A DNA stretch of 64,000 bases, taken from Acidobacteriota bacterium (GTDB taxonomy: Bacteria > Acidobacteriota > Terriglobia > Terriglobales > Acidobacteriaceae). Each line of letters begins with the position of its first letter. Within the stretch, counting starts at the first letter, position 1. The notes beneath the pieces are model-generated. The model was not told the origin of the DNA. It searched no databases and saw only the letters and a program-made list of their open reading frames with translations. The stretch covers positions 124,001 through 188,000 of the forward strand of contig JAFDVR010000004.1 in NCBI GenBank assembly GCA_018268855.1, written 5' to 3'. This document shows, one piece after another, positions 34,253 to 43,905 of this stretch. A program made the translations under genes and the position numbers.

Positions 34253-36265
34253 ATGCACCGACTGATCGCCCTTGCTCTTGCCCTCGCTGCTACAGCCGCT
34301 CACGCCCGCGTTATGCGCATTGAGGCGCATGCGGGCAAGTCGCCCAATGCGCACTACACCGTGCTGACTGGGATTGCCTATGGCGAGCTCAACCCTGGTG
34401 ATGGGCACAACCGCCTGATTACGGACATCCAGTTTGCGCCGAGAAATGCGCAGACGAAGCGCGTGCAGTACGCCGCTACATTTACGCTTTATATTCCAAA
34501 CAAGCCTGCGCCGGACTCGGTGCTGCTGTATGAAGTGGTGAACCGTGGCGCTTCCCTGCTTCCGCGTGAGTATGCCAACAATGATTTCTTTCTGCTCTCC
34601 GGCTGGCAGGGCGACATTCCATTCAATGGGCTAGCGATCAATGGCAAGCACGGTGAGACCATCTCCGTTCCTGTTGCGAGGAACGCGGATGGCTCGCTCA
34701 TTACGGGCCCGGCGATGGCGCGATGGATCGATCTGAAGCCTGGCACGCAGACGCTCGCGCTGGGCGACTCCATTACGTATCACACGTCGGGCACGCCACC
34801 GCTACCGTTTACGCTCGATCAGAAGCAGGCGCACCTGTTTACCAAGCAATCCGAAGCGGAGGATGGAACCTCGACTGGCGTGAAAGAAGTGCCGCAAACG
34901 GACTGGTCGTGGGGAGTGTGTGGGGCACAGCCGGGCGGCACTGCTATCTGCCTGAACAAGCCTGTTGACCCTGCGCTGATGTATGAATTGCACTACACGG
35001 CCAAAGACCCGCTCGTGCTTGGCATCGGTCTTGCTGCTATCCGCGATCTGAACGCCTTCTTCCGGTATGCGAAGGATGATGGTCACGGCTTCACCAATCC
35101 TGTTGCGCCGCATATTCATGGGACGGTGGCTGCGGGCATTTCGCAGTCGGGGAATCTGCTGCGCACGTGGCTGAATCTTGGGTTCAACCAGAGCGAAGAC
35201 AATCGCATCGTGTTTGACGGTGTGATGCCGATCATCGCTGCGCGCATGGTGCCGATCAATGTTCGCTTCGGCGTGCCGGGTGGGATGGGATTTCCGTTTG
35301 AGGTCGGCTCCGACGGTATCAACTGGTGGACGGCTACGCCTGATCCTGTGCGGCATCTGCCTACCGGCAGCCTGCTGGACCGCTGTACGGCCTCGCACAC
35401 CTGCCCGAAGATTATGGAACTGCTCGGCTCGGGCGAGTTCTATTCGCTGCGTGCTTCGCTTGATTTTGTGGGCACGACTGCGGTGCGTGATATTCCTCTG
35501 CCTGCGAATGTGCGCCGTTACTATGTTGCTGGAACCTCGCACGGTGGCGGCAATGGCAAGCTCTATCTCACGCCGAATGAGAAGCAGTATCCGAGCAACT
35601 GCATGCTGCCGTCGAATCCGAATCCGCAGAACCCGACGCGGCGCGCTCTGCTGCTGGCAATGAAGCAGTGGGTAACAACGAACGTGGAGCCGCCTCCGTC
35701 GGTATATCCCAAGCTCAGCGATCACACGCTTGCGCCTGCGGAGGAAGTGATTGCCAGCTTTCCGCATATCGGCAGCTATCCTGCGCCGACGATTCATGTG
35801 CTGAACCCGCTGCTCTTCTACGATCTCGGCGCGCAGTTTCATTACCGCGATCTCTCTGGTGTGGACACCAAGGTGCCTCCAACCGTGATGCGCAAACTGC
35901 CCACGGTGCTTCCTACGCTCGATGCGGATGGCAATGAGCGCGGCGGTATTCACTCGGTCTTTCAGCAAGCTCCGCTTGGTACTTATACCGGATGGAACAT
36001 TACGACCAGCGGCTTTCGCGCGGGGCAGTTCTGCAATTTGCAAGGTGCGTATATTCCTTTCGCTGCAACCGAGGCTGATCGCGCAAAGGCGCAGGACTCG
36101 CGGCCGTCACTTGCAGCACGGTATAAGTCGCATGATGAGTATGTGCGGCGCGTAAAGAAAGCTGCCGCTTCGCTCGTGCAGCAGCGGTTTATGTTGCAGG
36201 ATGATGCGGATGCTTTTGTGCGTGCCGCGGAAAAGAGTGCCATTTGGGAAACGGCTGCACGTTAG
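34253..36265 (+). CDS. Secreted alpha/beta hydrolase (Abhydrolase_10 type)
   Basis: The start at 34253 has TTGGAG upstream and yields a signal peptide (MHRLIALALALAATAAHA). The roughly 650-residue mature protein shows the family's alternating beta-rich and hydrolase segments. The nucleophile elbow is probably GISQSGN (GxSxxG) in HGTVAAGISQSGNLLRTWLN, and YYVAGTSHGGGN provides a further Ser/His-rich site. Substrates of the family are largely unknown. No operon partners are seen: aroC is divergent and a hairpin terminator follows at 36282. Everything from 36315 to 36960 looks degenerate. Confidence 0.75.
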   Translation: MHRLIALALALAATAAHARVMRIEAHAGKSPNAHYTVLTGIAYGELNPGDGHNRLITDIQFAPRNAQTKRVQYAATFTLYIPNKPAPDSVLLYEVVNRGASLLPREYANNDFFLLSGWQGDIPFNGLAINGKHGETISVPVARNADGSLITGPAMARWIDLKPGTQTLALGDSITYHTSGTPPLPFTLDQKQAHLFTKQSEAEDGTSTGVKEVPQTDWSWGVCGAQPGGTAICLNKPVDPALMYELHYTAKDPLVLGIGLAAIRDLNAFFRYAKDDGHGFTNPVAPHIHGTVAAGISQSGNLLRTWLNLGFNQSEDNRIVFDGVMPIIAARMVPINVRFGVPGGMGFPFEVGSDGINWWTATPDPVRHLPTGSLLDRCTASHTCPKIMELLGSGEFYSLRASLDFVGTTAVRDIPLPANVRRYYVAGTSHGGGNGKLYLTPNEKQYPSNCMLPSNPNPQNPTRRALLLAMKQWVTTNVEPPPSVYPKLSDHTLAPAEEVIASFPHIGSYPAPTIHVLNPLLFYDLGAQFHYRDLSGVDTKVPPTVMRKLPTVLPTLDADGNERGGIHSVFQQAPLGTYTGWNITTSGFRAGQFCNLQGAYIPFAATEADRAKAQDSRPSLAARYKSHDEYVRRVKKAAASLVQQRFMLQDDADAFVRAAEKSAIWETAAR

Positions 36266-36281
36266 CTTGCTTCTTTTCTGG

Positions 36282-36309
36282 ATAACCCAACCTGCTTGGG
36301 TTATTGTCT
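36282..36309 (+). terminator. Terminator after the secreted hydrolase
   Basis: A perfect 9-bp stem (36282-36290 with 36296-36304, loop CCTGC) is followed by a short TG-TCTT run. It lies 16 bases after the stop codon. Confidence 0.7.
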
Positions 36310-36314
36310 TAATT

Positions 36315-36590
36315 ATGGGCTCGCTGAGATTTGAGGGCATTCTGTTCGCGATCTATTCAAACGATCATCTGCCACACATGTACATGCGGCTTACGCCATG
36401 TAAGAGTCATTCTCGATTTGCATGGAATGGGAACGTTTCTATTTCAGAACGCAAAGATGCGATCCGGCTTTCTTCATCTCTAATGAGAGTAAATGAGAGT
36501 AAAAACTCTTGCATGCTCTCCATATGTCGCAAAGGTCATCTGAGAGTGCACCCTTTGTTAGGTTCGCTTCAGCAGTATAGACATCAATGA
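36315..36590 (+). CDS. Possible degenerate DUF4160-like protein
   Basis: A 91-residue frame begins MGSLRFEGILFAIYSNDHLP, which resembles the start of DUF4160 proteins (RFxGxxFxxYSNDHxPPHxHV). However, the second histidine motif is blurred (HMYMRL) and the rest is not recognisable. A tandem ATGAGAGTAA duplication occurs at about 36482-36504. No ribosome binding site was found. DUF4160 genes are often paired with a DUF2442 gene in a toxin-antitoxin-like layout; none follows here. It is more likely a decayed gene than a functional one. Confidence 0.25.
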   Translation: MGSLRFEGILFAIYSNDHLPHMYMRLTPCKSHSRFAWNGNVSISERKDAIRLSSSLMRVNESKNSCMLSICRKGHLRVHPLLGSLQQYRHQ

Positions 36591-36627
36591 TCGACCAATG
36601 TGAATCGTGTTCACCTAATATCGGCTC

Positions 36628-36903
36628 TCAAACATTTATAGAGCTTAGACCATTCATCAGAAAGTCCGTCGTCAAAGCTGTGTGCCTTTCAATGTTGTAG
36701 GTGGGTACCGACGTCACAGCAGCCACCACTCGATCTCCACGAAAGCGACCACCCGCTGCCGCCGTGCCCATAATTATGCACGATGTACTTGTCATGCACG
36801 CAGCCGTGCCCACATGAGAGCGATGATCGCAGCCGGTAAGTCCAAGCGAACTCAAGCCTGCAAATGCGCCTGAAGCGCGAAGAAATGTACGGCGATCCAT
36901 CAT
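36628..36903 (-). pseudogene. Tat-signal lipoprotein N-terminal remnant
   Basis: The 91-residue frame starts MMDRRTFLRASGAFAGLSSL, a twin-arginine signal (RRTFLRA), and goes on GLTGCD with a lipobox. A GGAGGGAG stretch lies 12-20 bases upstream. After the signal the sequence (HRSHVGTAACMTSTSCII and onward) has no recognised domain and looks out of frame with anything meaningful. It is either a very small secreted lipoprotein or, more probably, the start of a larger Tat-exported protein whose body was lost. TatA/B and TatC are encoded at 22753-23986. Confidence 0.45.
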
Positions 36904-36970
36904 GCGGCTCCCCAATCTCCCTCCTTCAAGAAAACCATATCTCCATGTGTATTCATGAAGCATGAACCAC

Positions 36971-37006
36971 AAAAAGAAACAGCCGGAGAGTTTCTCTCCG
37001 GCTGTT
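36971..37006 (-). terminator. Rho-independent terminator of the rimP-nusA-infB operon
   Basis: On the minus strand a perfect 13-bp stem (36994-37006 with 36978-36990, loop of three) is followed by T-rich sequence (TTCTTTTT). It lies 18 bases after the infB stop codon. Confidence 0.9.
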
Positions 37007-37023
37007 CAGGTAGGGGATAAGGG

Positions 37024-40000
37024 CTATGCGTTTGCAGGTTCGTTGGATTCAGCCTCTGCCTTGGCAGCGGCGGCGGCAGCAGCCTTCTTCTGCTCGGCCA
37101 CGTTTGCGCCCAACTCAGCTTCCATCTTTTCGGTAGTGAAGGCCTCAATCACGTCGCCCACACGAATGTCCTTGAAGTTGAGATCGATGCCGCACTCCAT
37201 CCCATTCGTGACTTCGCGGACATCGTCCTTGAAGCGTTTGAGATTGGTGATCTTGCCCTTCCAGACTTCAGCGCCATCACGCAGTACGCGCACCTGCGCA
37301 TTGCGCTGGATGGCCCCATCGCGCACCGCGCAGCCAGCGATCTGGCCAACCTTGGTGATCTTGAAGACGTTGAGCACCTCGGCGCGTCCCTGGTACTGCT
37401 CGCGGAAGACAGGCTCCAGCAAACCGTACATGGCCTTGGTGATCTCATCCTGCAACTCGTAAATGATCGAGTGCAGACGGATCTCCACGTTCTCGGCATC
37501 CGCAAGCTCCTGCGCTTTGCGCTCAGGACGAACGTTGAAGCCGATAACGACCGCGTTCGAGGCGGTTGCCAGCAACACGTCACTCTCGGTGATGGCGCCC
37601 ACGCCGGAACGCAGCACGCGCACACGCACCTTCTCGGTAGACATGCGCTGCAGCGAATCGGCGAGCACTTCCACCGAACCCTGCACATCGCCCTTGAGGA
37701 TGATGTTGAGGTCTTTCACACCCGCCTGCTTGATCTGTTCGGCCAGGCCTTCCAGAGATACACGGCTCGACTTCGCAAGCTGCGCCTCGCGCTCCTTCAT
37801 CGCACGATACTGCGCAATGCCCTTCGCCTTGTCGCGGTCGCTCATCACGATAAAGGTGTCGCCTGCGTCCGGAATGCCTTCCAGTCCGAGAATCTCCACC
37901 GGAGTGGATGGGCCTGCTTCTTCCACTGCACGGCCACGATCATCAAACATCGCACGAATCTTGCCGAAGGTATTGCCAACAACGTAGCTGTCGCCGGTGC
38001 GCAGTGTTCCATTCTGCACCAGGACGGACGCGACGGCGCCACGACCGCGATCGAGCTTGGCTTCAATCACCGTACCCACGGCAGGACGGTCCGCAATCGC
38101 CATCTGCGGTGTGGTATCGGCAACCAGGCAGATCATCTCTTCCAGACCATCCAGATTGGTGCGCTGCTTGGCTGATACCAGGACGAACGGCGTATCGCCG
38201 CCCCACGAGTCGGGCTGCAGACCACGCTCAGCCATCTGCTGCATGATCTTGTCCGGATTCGCGTCTGGCTTATCGATCTTGTTGACAGCAACGATGATCG
38301 GTACCTTGGCCGCGCGCGCGTGATCGATGGCTTCCACCGTCTGCGGCATCACACCGTCGTCGGCTGCGACCACGATGACGACAATGTCCGTCACCTTCGC
38401 GCCACGTGCACGCATACGGGTAAACGCTTCGTGACCCGGCGTATCCAGGAAGACGATCTCGCGCCCAAACGCGGGTGAATCGGGCTTGGTGATCTTCACC
38501 TTATACGCACCAATGTGCTGTGTAATGCCACCGGCTTCACCGCCAGCCACATCGGTGGAACGGATCGCGTCAAGCAGCGACGTCTTGCCGTGATCGACAT
38601 GGCCCATCACCGTAACCACAGGCGAACGCACTACCTCGGTCATGCCGCTTGTGTCTTCCAGTAGACCTTCAATGGCTTCGTTCTCAAGCTGCTCTTCTAC
38701 CGAAATGATTTGCGCATCCGCACCAAACGATGCAGCGACAGACTTCACCAGTTCGTTGTCGAGCGACTGGTTCACGGTCACGAAAACACCGCGCAACAGA
38801 AGCGTGGCGATCAGGTCCTTGCCGCGCAGACCGAGTTTTTCCGCCAGGTCCTTCACGGAGATACCTTCCGTCACGGTGATGGTCTTCGTGATCGGCACAT
38901 CACCCTGCGGGACAACTGCTCCACCAAAACGCGATGGCGGCGCAAAGCCCTTCATTGGGCCTTCTTTGGTCTTCTCGTAACGTTTCTTGTTAGCTGCGCC
39001 CTTACGCGCTGCCGGTCGCATGCCGGGCTTGGGTGCACCCGGTGCGCCCTCCGGCAACATGCCCGGAGCACCAGGACGCGGACCGCCGAAACCGGGACGT
39101 CCACCAAAACCGGGACGCGCGCCACCACCCGGAGGCGGACCGCCGGGATACGAACGCGTAGGATGCATGGGACGGCGAGCGCCGGGACCACCGGAGCCAC
39201 CCATCGGCGGACGGTTGCCGCCATAGCCGCCACCAGCCGGAGCACCGGGGCGCGGACGTTCAAAAATTGGGCGCCGTGCAGCCGCGGCTGCACCGGGAGC
39301 CGCCGTGTACACCGGACGCGGACCCGTCTGCGGCATAATCACGCGGCGAGCAGGAGGCGCTGGAACAGCAGGTGCCGGCGGCGCTTCGGGGACTTCAGGA
39401 GCAGCCGGCGGAGCGGCAGCAACAGGAGCTGCGGGCGTTGCCGGAGCAGCTGACGCAGGTGCAGCATGCGCTGCAGGGGCCTTGGCAACCACTACGCCTT
39501 GTGGCGGCGGCGTGCTGGCAATAGCTGGACGCTCTCCTGCGGGCTTCACAACGACGGTACCGGACGGGACCTTCGACGCAATCGCAGGTGCAGGTGTAAC
39601 CACCGGAGCAGCCGGACGCGCCTGCGGGACCACCTTGCGGCCTGTTGTCTGTGGCGCTGGGGCCGTGCGTTCCGTGGCAATGTTCAGCGTCGGCATCACC
39701 GGTTTGGTGATGGGTGCGCGGGCCGGGGGCGCGGGAGCAGCCGGGGCAGGTGTTGCAACGTCAGATTTGGCAGCAGGAGTTGCGGTGGGAGCAGCTGCCT
39801 TGGACGGCGCAACTACGGTGACCGCGGGCTTTGCCACAACAGGCTTTGTTGCGGGAGCGGGCGCGGGAGCATTCTTGCTCGCACTCTCCGCAGCCTTGCG
39901 CGCCAGAATCGCGGCGGCAATATCACCCGGCTTCGATGCCTTGGACAGGTCGATCTTCGGTTTTTCAGGAGCACTCGGGCGCGAAGAGGAGCCACCCTTC

Positions 40001-40152
40001 AGGTAGCGGCGGACAGCATCCGCCTCACCCTCTTCAATCGAACTCGAGTGGGTCTTCTTTTCTGTCACGCCTACCGCTGCAAGAGCATCCAGAATGGACT
40101 TGCTCTTTACTTCCAGCTCACGTGCCAGATCGTTAATGCGAACTTTGCTCAA
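37024..40152 (-). CDS. infB: Translation initiation factor IF-2
   Basis: The 1042-residue GTPase places initiator fMet-tRNA on the 30S subunit. The N-terminal IF2N domain (residues 1-50, [20 protein letters not shown]) is followed by a very long Ala/Pro-rich linker (about 70-290). A Gly/Pro/Arg-rich low-complexity region (about 290-400) follows. The G domain begins at about 510 with [20 protein letters not shown], then [20 protein letters not shown] and [11 protein letters not shown]. Domains II-IV follow to the C-terminal [10 protein letters not shown]. The start fits the family. It is last in rimP-nusA-infB, followed by a strong terminator. Confidence 0.97.
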   Translation of the reverse strand: MSKVRINDLARELEVKSKSILDALAAVGVTEKKTHSSSIEEGEADAVRRYLKGGSSSRPSAPEKPKIDLSKASKPGDIAAAILARKAAESASKNAPAPAPATKPVVAKPAVTVVAPSKAAAPTATPAAKSDVATPAPAAPAPPARAPITKPVMPTLNIATERTAPAPQTTGRKVVPQARPAAPVVTPAPAIASKVPSGTVVVKPAGERPAIASTPPPQGVVVAKAPAAHAAPASAAPATPAAPVAAAPPAAPEVPEAPPAPAVPAPPARRVIMPQTGPRPVYTAAPGAAAAARRPIFERPRPGAPAGGGYGGNRPPMGGSGGPGARRPMHPTRSYPGGPPPGGGARPGFGGRPGFGGPRPGAPGMLPEGAPGAPKPGMRPAARKGAANKKRYEKTKEGPMKGFAPPSRFGGAVVPQGDVPITKTITVTEGISVKDLAEKLGLRGKDLIATLLLRGVFVTVNQSLDNELVKSVAASFGADAQIISVEEQLENEAIEGLLEDTSGMTEVVRSPVVTVMGHVDHGKTSLLDAIRSTDVAGGEAGGITQHIGAYKVKITKPDSPAFGREIVFLDTPGHEAFTRMRARGAKVTDIVVIVVAADDGVMPQTVEAIDHARAAKVPIIVAVNKIDKPDANPDKIMQQMAERGLQPDSWGGDTPFVLVSAKQRTNLDGLEEMICLVADTTPQMAIADRPAVGTVIEAKLDRGRGAVASVLVQNGTLRTGDSYVVGNTFGKIRAMFDDRGRAVEEAGPSTPVEILGLEGIPDAGDTFIVMSDRDKAKGIAQYRAMKEREAQLAKSSRVSLEGLAEQIKQAGVKDLNIILKGDVQGSVEVLADSLQRMSTEKVRVRVLRSGVGAITESDVLLATASNAVVIGFNVRPERKAQELADAENVEIRLHSIIYELQDEITKAMYGLLEPVFREQYQGRAEVLNVFKITKVGQIAGCAVRDGAIQRNAQVRVLRDGAEVWKGKITNLKRFKDDVREVTNGMECGIDLNFKDIRVGDVIEAFTTEKMEAELGANVAEQKKAAAAAAAKAEAESNEPANA

Positions 40153-40281
40153 TCGGTCCTCGTTTTACTGCCTGCGTACTAACTGTTCATACGGGCTCCA
40201 TGACGCAGGTCTTGTTGCTTAGCCCTTTTATTATCGCGCGAAATCGCTTCTATCGCGCGCATATGCGCGGACGAACACCGC

Positions 40282-41973
40282 CTAGCCACGGTGGTGATCG
40301 TCCGCATCGATCGTTTCATCGGAGACTTCGCCGGTCTCCGCTGCCAGATCGTCCATGATCTGGTTGTTCAACTCAATTCCCTGCTCGCGATTGTCCGCAT
40401 CGCTGTAGCCGTCTTCCTGCGACATCCGCTCTTCAAGAGCAGCAATGTCCTCAGCAGACTCTTCTACCTCAATGGGAATGTTTCCCGTGCCGGCATTCTG
40501 CTCGGCATAAATCTCTTCAGGTGTCTTCGCCATGGAACTCTCCTCGCCCTCGGCATTCACCTCGGGGTTTTCGTCATCGGAGTCAGCCAGCGCATCGTCC
40601 GCGGCAGCCGCTTCCAGTTCAGATGCATCCTCCGCAGCCGGTGCTACATCGGTCGAGGCAGCTTCCGGTTCCGGACGCGCCTCCCCTTCTTCGTACTGGC
40701 CGAAGTAGTGGCGGACAGCCTTCGCAATCTTCTCGACAGACTTATCGCCGATGCCCGGGACCTCACCAAGTTCTTCCTCGGTCATGTCGGCCACCTGTTC
40801 CACCGTGGTAATGCCCGCTGCAATCAGCTTCTCCATCACCGCAGGATCAAGTTCTTTCACCTGCTCAATCGGCGTCTGAGGAGCGCCTTGCAGCGCAGCC
40901 ATCTGCTGCTCCACTTCCTGGCGCTTCTCTTCCTCAGACTTGATGTCGATCTTCCATCCCAGCAGCTTGGCCGCCAGACGAACGTTCTGCCCCTTCTTGC
41001 CGATGGCAAGTGAGAGCTGCGTATCGTCCACGATCACCTCAAGCTGTTTCTCGCCGAGGTCGGTGATGGATACACGCGAGACCTTCGCGGGCTGCAATGC
41101 CTTTTCTGCAAAGGTGGTGACCTCATCGCTGTACTCGATGATGTCGATCTTCTCGCCGCGCAGTTCGCGGATGATGGACTGCACGCGCATGCCCTTCATG
41201 CCTACGCATGCGCCCACTGGATCGACGTCTTTGTCGCGTGAGGTAACAGCAATCTTGGTGCGCTCACCGGCTTCACGTGCAATCGCGCGAATCATCACGG
41301 TGCCGTCGTAGATCTCAGGTACTTCCGACTGGAACAGCGATTGCACCAGCGCCGGAGCGGCGCGGCTCACGATGACCTGCGGCCCCTTGGCAGCACGATC
41401 GACACGCAGCAGCACCACGCGAATGCGCTCACCCACGGCAAACTGCTCCAGACGCGACTGCTCGCGCTTCGGCATGCGGGCCTCGGCCTTGTCCAGATCG
41501 ACGATGACGTCCATCGGCTCAACACGCTTCACCGTCGCGTTCAGAATCTCGCCGACGCGGTGGTTGTACTCATTGAAGACCGTGTCGCGCTCGGCCTCCC
41601 GCACCTTCTGGAAGATGACCTGCTTCGCCATCTGCGCGGCAATACGGCCCAGCGGCGATGTGTCCTTATAAAAGCGCAGTTCCGCGCCGACTTCGACCTC
41701 ACCGGCAAGTTCGCGGGCCTGGTCCAGAGCAATCTGGTTGTCAGGATCTTCCATCGGAGCTTCTTCCGTAGGGTTCTCCACGACGGTCTTGTACACATAC
41801 GCGCGAATCTCGCCCGATTCCTTATCGAACTCGCCACGCATATTTTCCTGCGTCTTGTAATACTTGCGCGTCGCCAGAGCGATGGCGTCTTCAACGGCGC
41901 CGACCACGATCTCCGGATCGATGCCCTTGTCCTTACTCATCGCTTCAATTGCCTGATACAGTGCGCTTGCCAT
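40282..41973 (-). CDS. nusA: Transcription termination/antitermination factor NusA with acidic C-terminal tail
   Basis: The 563-residue protein binds RNA polymerase and RNA. The N-terminal domain (residues 1-130) is followed by an S1 domain, two KH domains (DPVGACVGMKGMRVQSIIRE; LAIGKKGQNVRLAAKLLGW) and one helix-hairpin-helix repeat (LGEVPGIGDKSVEKIAKAV). From about residue 428 a tail of some 136 residues is rich in Glu, Asp, Ala and Ser, longer and more acidic than in most phyla. The gene lies between rimP and infB in the classic order; the spacer to rimP carries a heptad repeat element. Confidence 0.96.
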   Translation of the reverse strand: MASALYQAIEAMSKDKGIDPEIVVGAVEDAIALATRKYYKTQENMRGEFDKESGEIRAYVYKTVVENPTEEAPMEDPDNQIALDQARELAGEVEVGAELRFYKDTSPLGRIAAQMAKQVIFQKVREAERDTVFNEYNHRVGEILNATVKRVEPMDVIVDLDKAEARMPKREQSRLEQFAVGERIRVVLLRVDRAAKGPQVIVSRAAPALVQSLFQSEVPEIYDGTVMIRAIAREAGERTKIAVTSRDKDVDPVGACVGMKGMRVQSIIRELRGEKIDIIEYSDEVTTFAEKALQPAKVSRVSITDLGEKQLEVIVDDTQLSLAIGKKGQNVRLAAKLLGWKIDIKSEEEKRQEVEQQMAALQGAPQTPIEQVKELDPAVMEKLIAAGITTVEQVADMTEEELGEVPGIGDKSVEKIAKAVRHYFGQYEEGEARPEPEAASTDVAPAAEDASELEAAAADDALADSDDENPEVNAEGEESSMAKTPEEIYAEQNAGTGNIPIEVEESAEDIAALEERMSQEDGYSDADNREQGIELNNQIMDDLAAETGEVSDETIDADDHHRG

Positions 41974-42010
41974 GTTTTTGCTACCTCGAAACTTGGATAT
42001 TCAGTTGTAG

Positions 42011-42100
42011 GAGTTCTTAGTTGTTGGTTATTAGTTATTAGTTGTTGTTAGTAATTCAATCTCGTTCACTAACAACGAAAAACTAATCACTAAAAACTGC
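42011..42100 (-). repeat. Heptad NAG element, rimP-nusA spacer
   Basis: Three bases after the rimP TGA the mRNA reads CAG, TAG, TAG, TCG, TAG at exact 7-base steps. A complementary arm follows (GTTGTTAGT at 42045-42053 with ACTAACAAC at 42068-42076). The element occupies nearly the whole spacer and is A+T-rich compared with the genes. Confidence 0.8.
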
Positions 42101-42102
42101 TT

Positions 42103-42702
42103 TCAAATTTCAGGAACGATCTCCGCCTTCTCAACATCTGCCAGCGGAATCTCGATCATTTTCTCTTCGGCGTTCTTACCGCCAGGTTTCTTGCCCTTTT
42201 GTTTGACGGCGGCAAGATCGAGCTTCACGATTCCGTTTTCAAAACGCATGCGGCCCGTCAGCACCTTTTGACCGTTCATCGGTTGAAAGGTCTTCACCTT
42301 CACCAGGCTGCCTGCAAAGCGCTCGTAATCTGCCGCTTTGAAAAGCTTGCGGTCAATGCCCGGAGAAGACACCTCCAGCGTGTACTCCTGCGATCCGGGC
42401 ACAAGATCTTCCACATCCAGCAGCGTTCCAAAATCCTGCGCAAACGTAGCGCAATCCTCATGCGTCACTCCGCTCAGCGCTTCGGCCGCTACGCCTCGAG
42501 GGAGCACAGGAGCATCGTCCGTTCCGGCAAGCTCCTCCGCCTGCGTCAGCATGGCAGCGCGTCCGGCAGCGTTCTTTTCAATAAACACCTGCAAGGAGCG
42601 GAATTTTCCTGCTCCGGTGAACGTGACATCCACTACCTCCAGCCCATGCGAGGCAGCCACGCGCTCTGCCGCTGTCCGGATTTTGTCGACCTCTACCGCC
42701 AT
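42103..42702 (-). CDS. rimP: Ribosome maturation factor RimP
   Basis: The 199-residue protein assists 30S assembly. It matches RimP with LEVVDVTFTGAGKFRSLQVF at the N-terminus and TFAQDFGTLLDVEDLVPGSQ, then YTLEVSSPGIDRKLFKAADY, in the middle. Between these two blocks there is an extra segment of roughly 30 residues (GTDDAPVLPRGVAAEALSGV region) absent from typical 150-residue members. The start at 42702 gives MAVEVDKIRTAAERVAASHG. It is the first gene of rimP-nusA-infB; a possible attenuator hairpin precedes it. Confidence 0.93.
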   Translation of the reverse strand: MAVEVDKIRTAAERVAASHGLEVVDVTFTGAGKFRSLQVFIEKNAAGRAAMLTQAEELAGTDDAPVLPRGVAAEALSGVTHEDCATFAQDFGTLLDVEDLVPGSQEYTLEVSSPGIDRKLFKAADYERFAGSLVKVKTFQPMNGQKVLTGRMRFENGIVKLDLAAVKQKGKKPGGKNAEEKMIEIPLADVEKAEIVPEI

Positions 42703-42722
42703 ACTGCCGCTCCAAATTTCAG

Positions 42723-42751
42723 ACCAAATAAAAAGTGGGCTTTCGCCCACT
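42723..42751 (-). terminator. GNRA-capped hairpin plus T-run in the rimP leader
   Basis: On the minus strand a 7-bp stem (42745-42751 with 42734-42740) closed by GAAA is followed by TTTTTATTT. It lies about 30 bases before the rimP start codon. It is shaped like an intrinsic terminator and could attenuate the rimP-nusA-infB operon or end an upstream transcript. Confidence 0.65.
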
Positions 42752-43209
42752 CATCTCGTCCGCCACAAGCCGGTGCGTTCACGGCGCGATCATGCGGCAG
42801 CAAAGTTCGTCTGCAAGGAACAGTATATCGTCTTCTATCGCATCCTGCTACCGCTGTTACTCCATTCAGATCATCCTGCGGGCGGCAATCCATGTCAACC
42901 CCGCACGGCGCCTAAGATACACATACTGCAAGGGATCACAACTGCCGGATAACTCCAATGAATTTGAAATAATAGAAGAAGCAGGAACAACTGCCCATCT
43001 CTCCGCATTCGCTATCTGATGCTTACAGAGAAAGAGACCCTCGTTCCCTCAGCACGAATCGTAAATGCAACAGAAAGAGGATTTTACCTGTAAGTCCTCT
43101 AAACAGAGGACTTTAAAGATACCCAAAATCGTATCTGTTGCAAGAGAGCCACTTAACTACACCAACCCCCCAGGGGGTGGGTATCTGGTAGGGAATGGAG
43201 GCAGTGCAG
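42752..43209. other. 458-bp stretch without a gene between rimP and the outer-membrane protein gene
   Basis: No frame with coding character is visible on either strand. The stretch contains a perfect 9-bp hairpin (43092-43100 with 43105-43113) with an A-rich loop, and CCCCCCAGGGGG at 43167-43178. The promoter of the rimP operon should lie in its left part. No tRNA was found. Confidence 0.6.
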
Positions 43210-43815
43210 TTATCGTTGCGATGAAGAATGGAAGACGATGCCTACGCTGTACGACTGCAACGGATACGATCCCGAAGCTGGGCCGCCATGCACCACGCCG
43301 GAGCCACCCTCTAACCGTAGAGAAACCATAGGAAGCAGCGAGATATCTGCGCCGGCAAAGCCACTTACTCCAAGATTGCTGTAGCGGTCCGTGACACCTG
43401 GAGACGTAGGAGGATCAGGATAAAGCACGCCGTAGTTCGTACGGACCAGGCCCGCTGAGGCTTGGAGATAGGGCTTGATTGCCACTGTTTTGATCTTGAA
43501 ATCTATCGATGCGCGAACACCGCCAAGCCCGGAATAGATGCGGCCGCCTACTCCCGAGGGACCAACGTTCGCTCCGGTCGTCGCGCCTTTTTTTGAAGAA
43601 GTGGACATAAACCGCGCATCTGCGCCAATGCGAACGCGTCCCGCAGAGAAGAAGTCGTAGTAGCCACCGATCGTGTAGCCCACCGGTGAAAATTTTGCCG
43701 AGCCATTGATACCAGTCATGTGCTGCCCAGTTGCCAACACATAACCACCGACCTGGGCCTGCAGGCACCCGGCAAACAGCCCGCATGCTGCGAGCACAAA
43801 AAGCTTCAAACGCAT
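43210..43815 (-). CDS. Outer-membrane beta-barrel protein, small
   Basis: The 201-residue protein has a signal peptide (MRLKLFVLAACGLFAGCLQA). It then shows alternating amphipathic strands rich in Gly, Tyr and Val, such as VGYTIGGYYDFFSAGRVRIG, SIDFKIKTVAIKPYLQASAG and LQSYSVGIVFHSS at the C-terminus. The pattern and length fit an eight-stranded OmpA/OmpX-like barrel. No specific ligand or function can be assigned. It stands alone between the rimP operon and guaB (divergent). Confidence 0.7.
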   Translation of the reverse strand: MRLKLFVLAACGLFAGCLQAQVGGYVLATGQHMTGINGSAKFSPVGYTIGGYYDFFSAGRVRIGADARFMSTSSKKGATTGANVGPSGVGGRIYSGLGGVRASIDFKIKTVAIKPYLQASAGLVRTNYGVLYPDPPTSPGVTDRYSNLGVSGFAGADISLLPMVSLRLEGGSGVVHGGPASGSYPLQSYSVGIVFHSSSQR

Positions 43816-43905
43816 ATCGAAAGTCTATCGCAAGCGGCGCTATATGGAGACGCCAGTGGGCGTTCAGCATGCAAACTTTCACGTCATCTACAATGAAGTG
43901 AACCT

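Noticed and set aside
34802..36043. Long open frame (about 413 codons) antisense to the secreted hydrolase
   Set aside because: It is the high-G+C shadow of a well-supported gene with signal peptide and GxSxxG motif. The antisense product is Arg/His-rich and has no recognisable domain or start context.
42752..43209. tRNA or small RNA gene in the 458-bp gap
   Set aside because: No cloverleaf, no conserved T-loop sequence and no CCA end were found; only one 9-bp hairpin is present.
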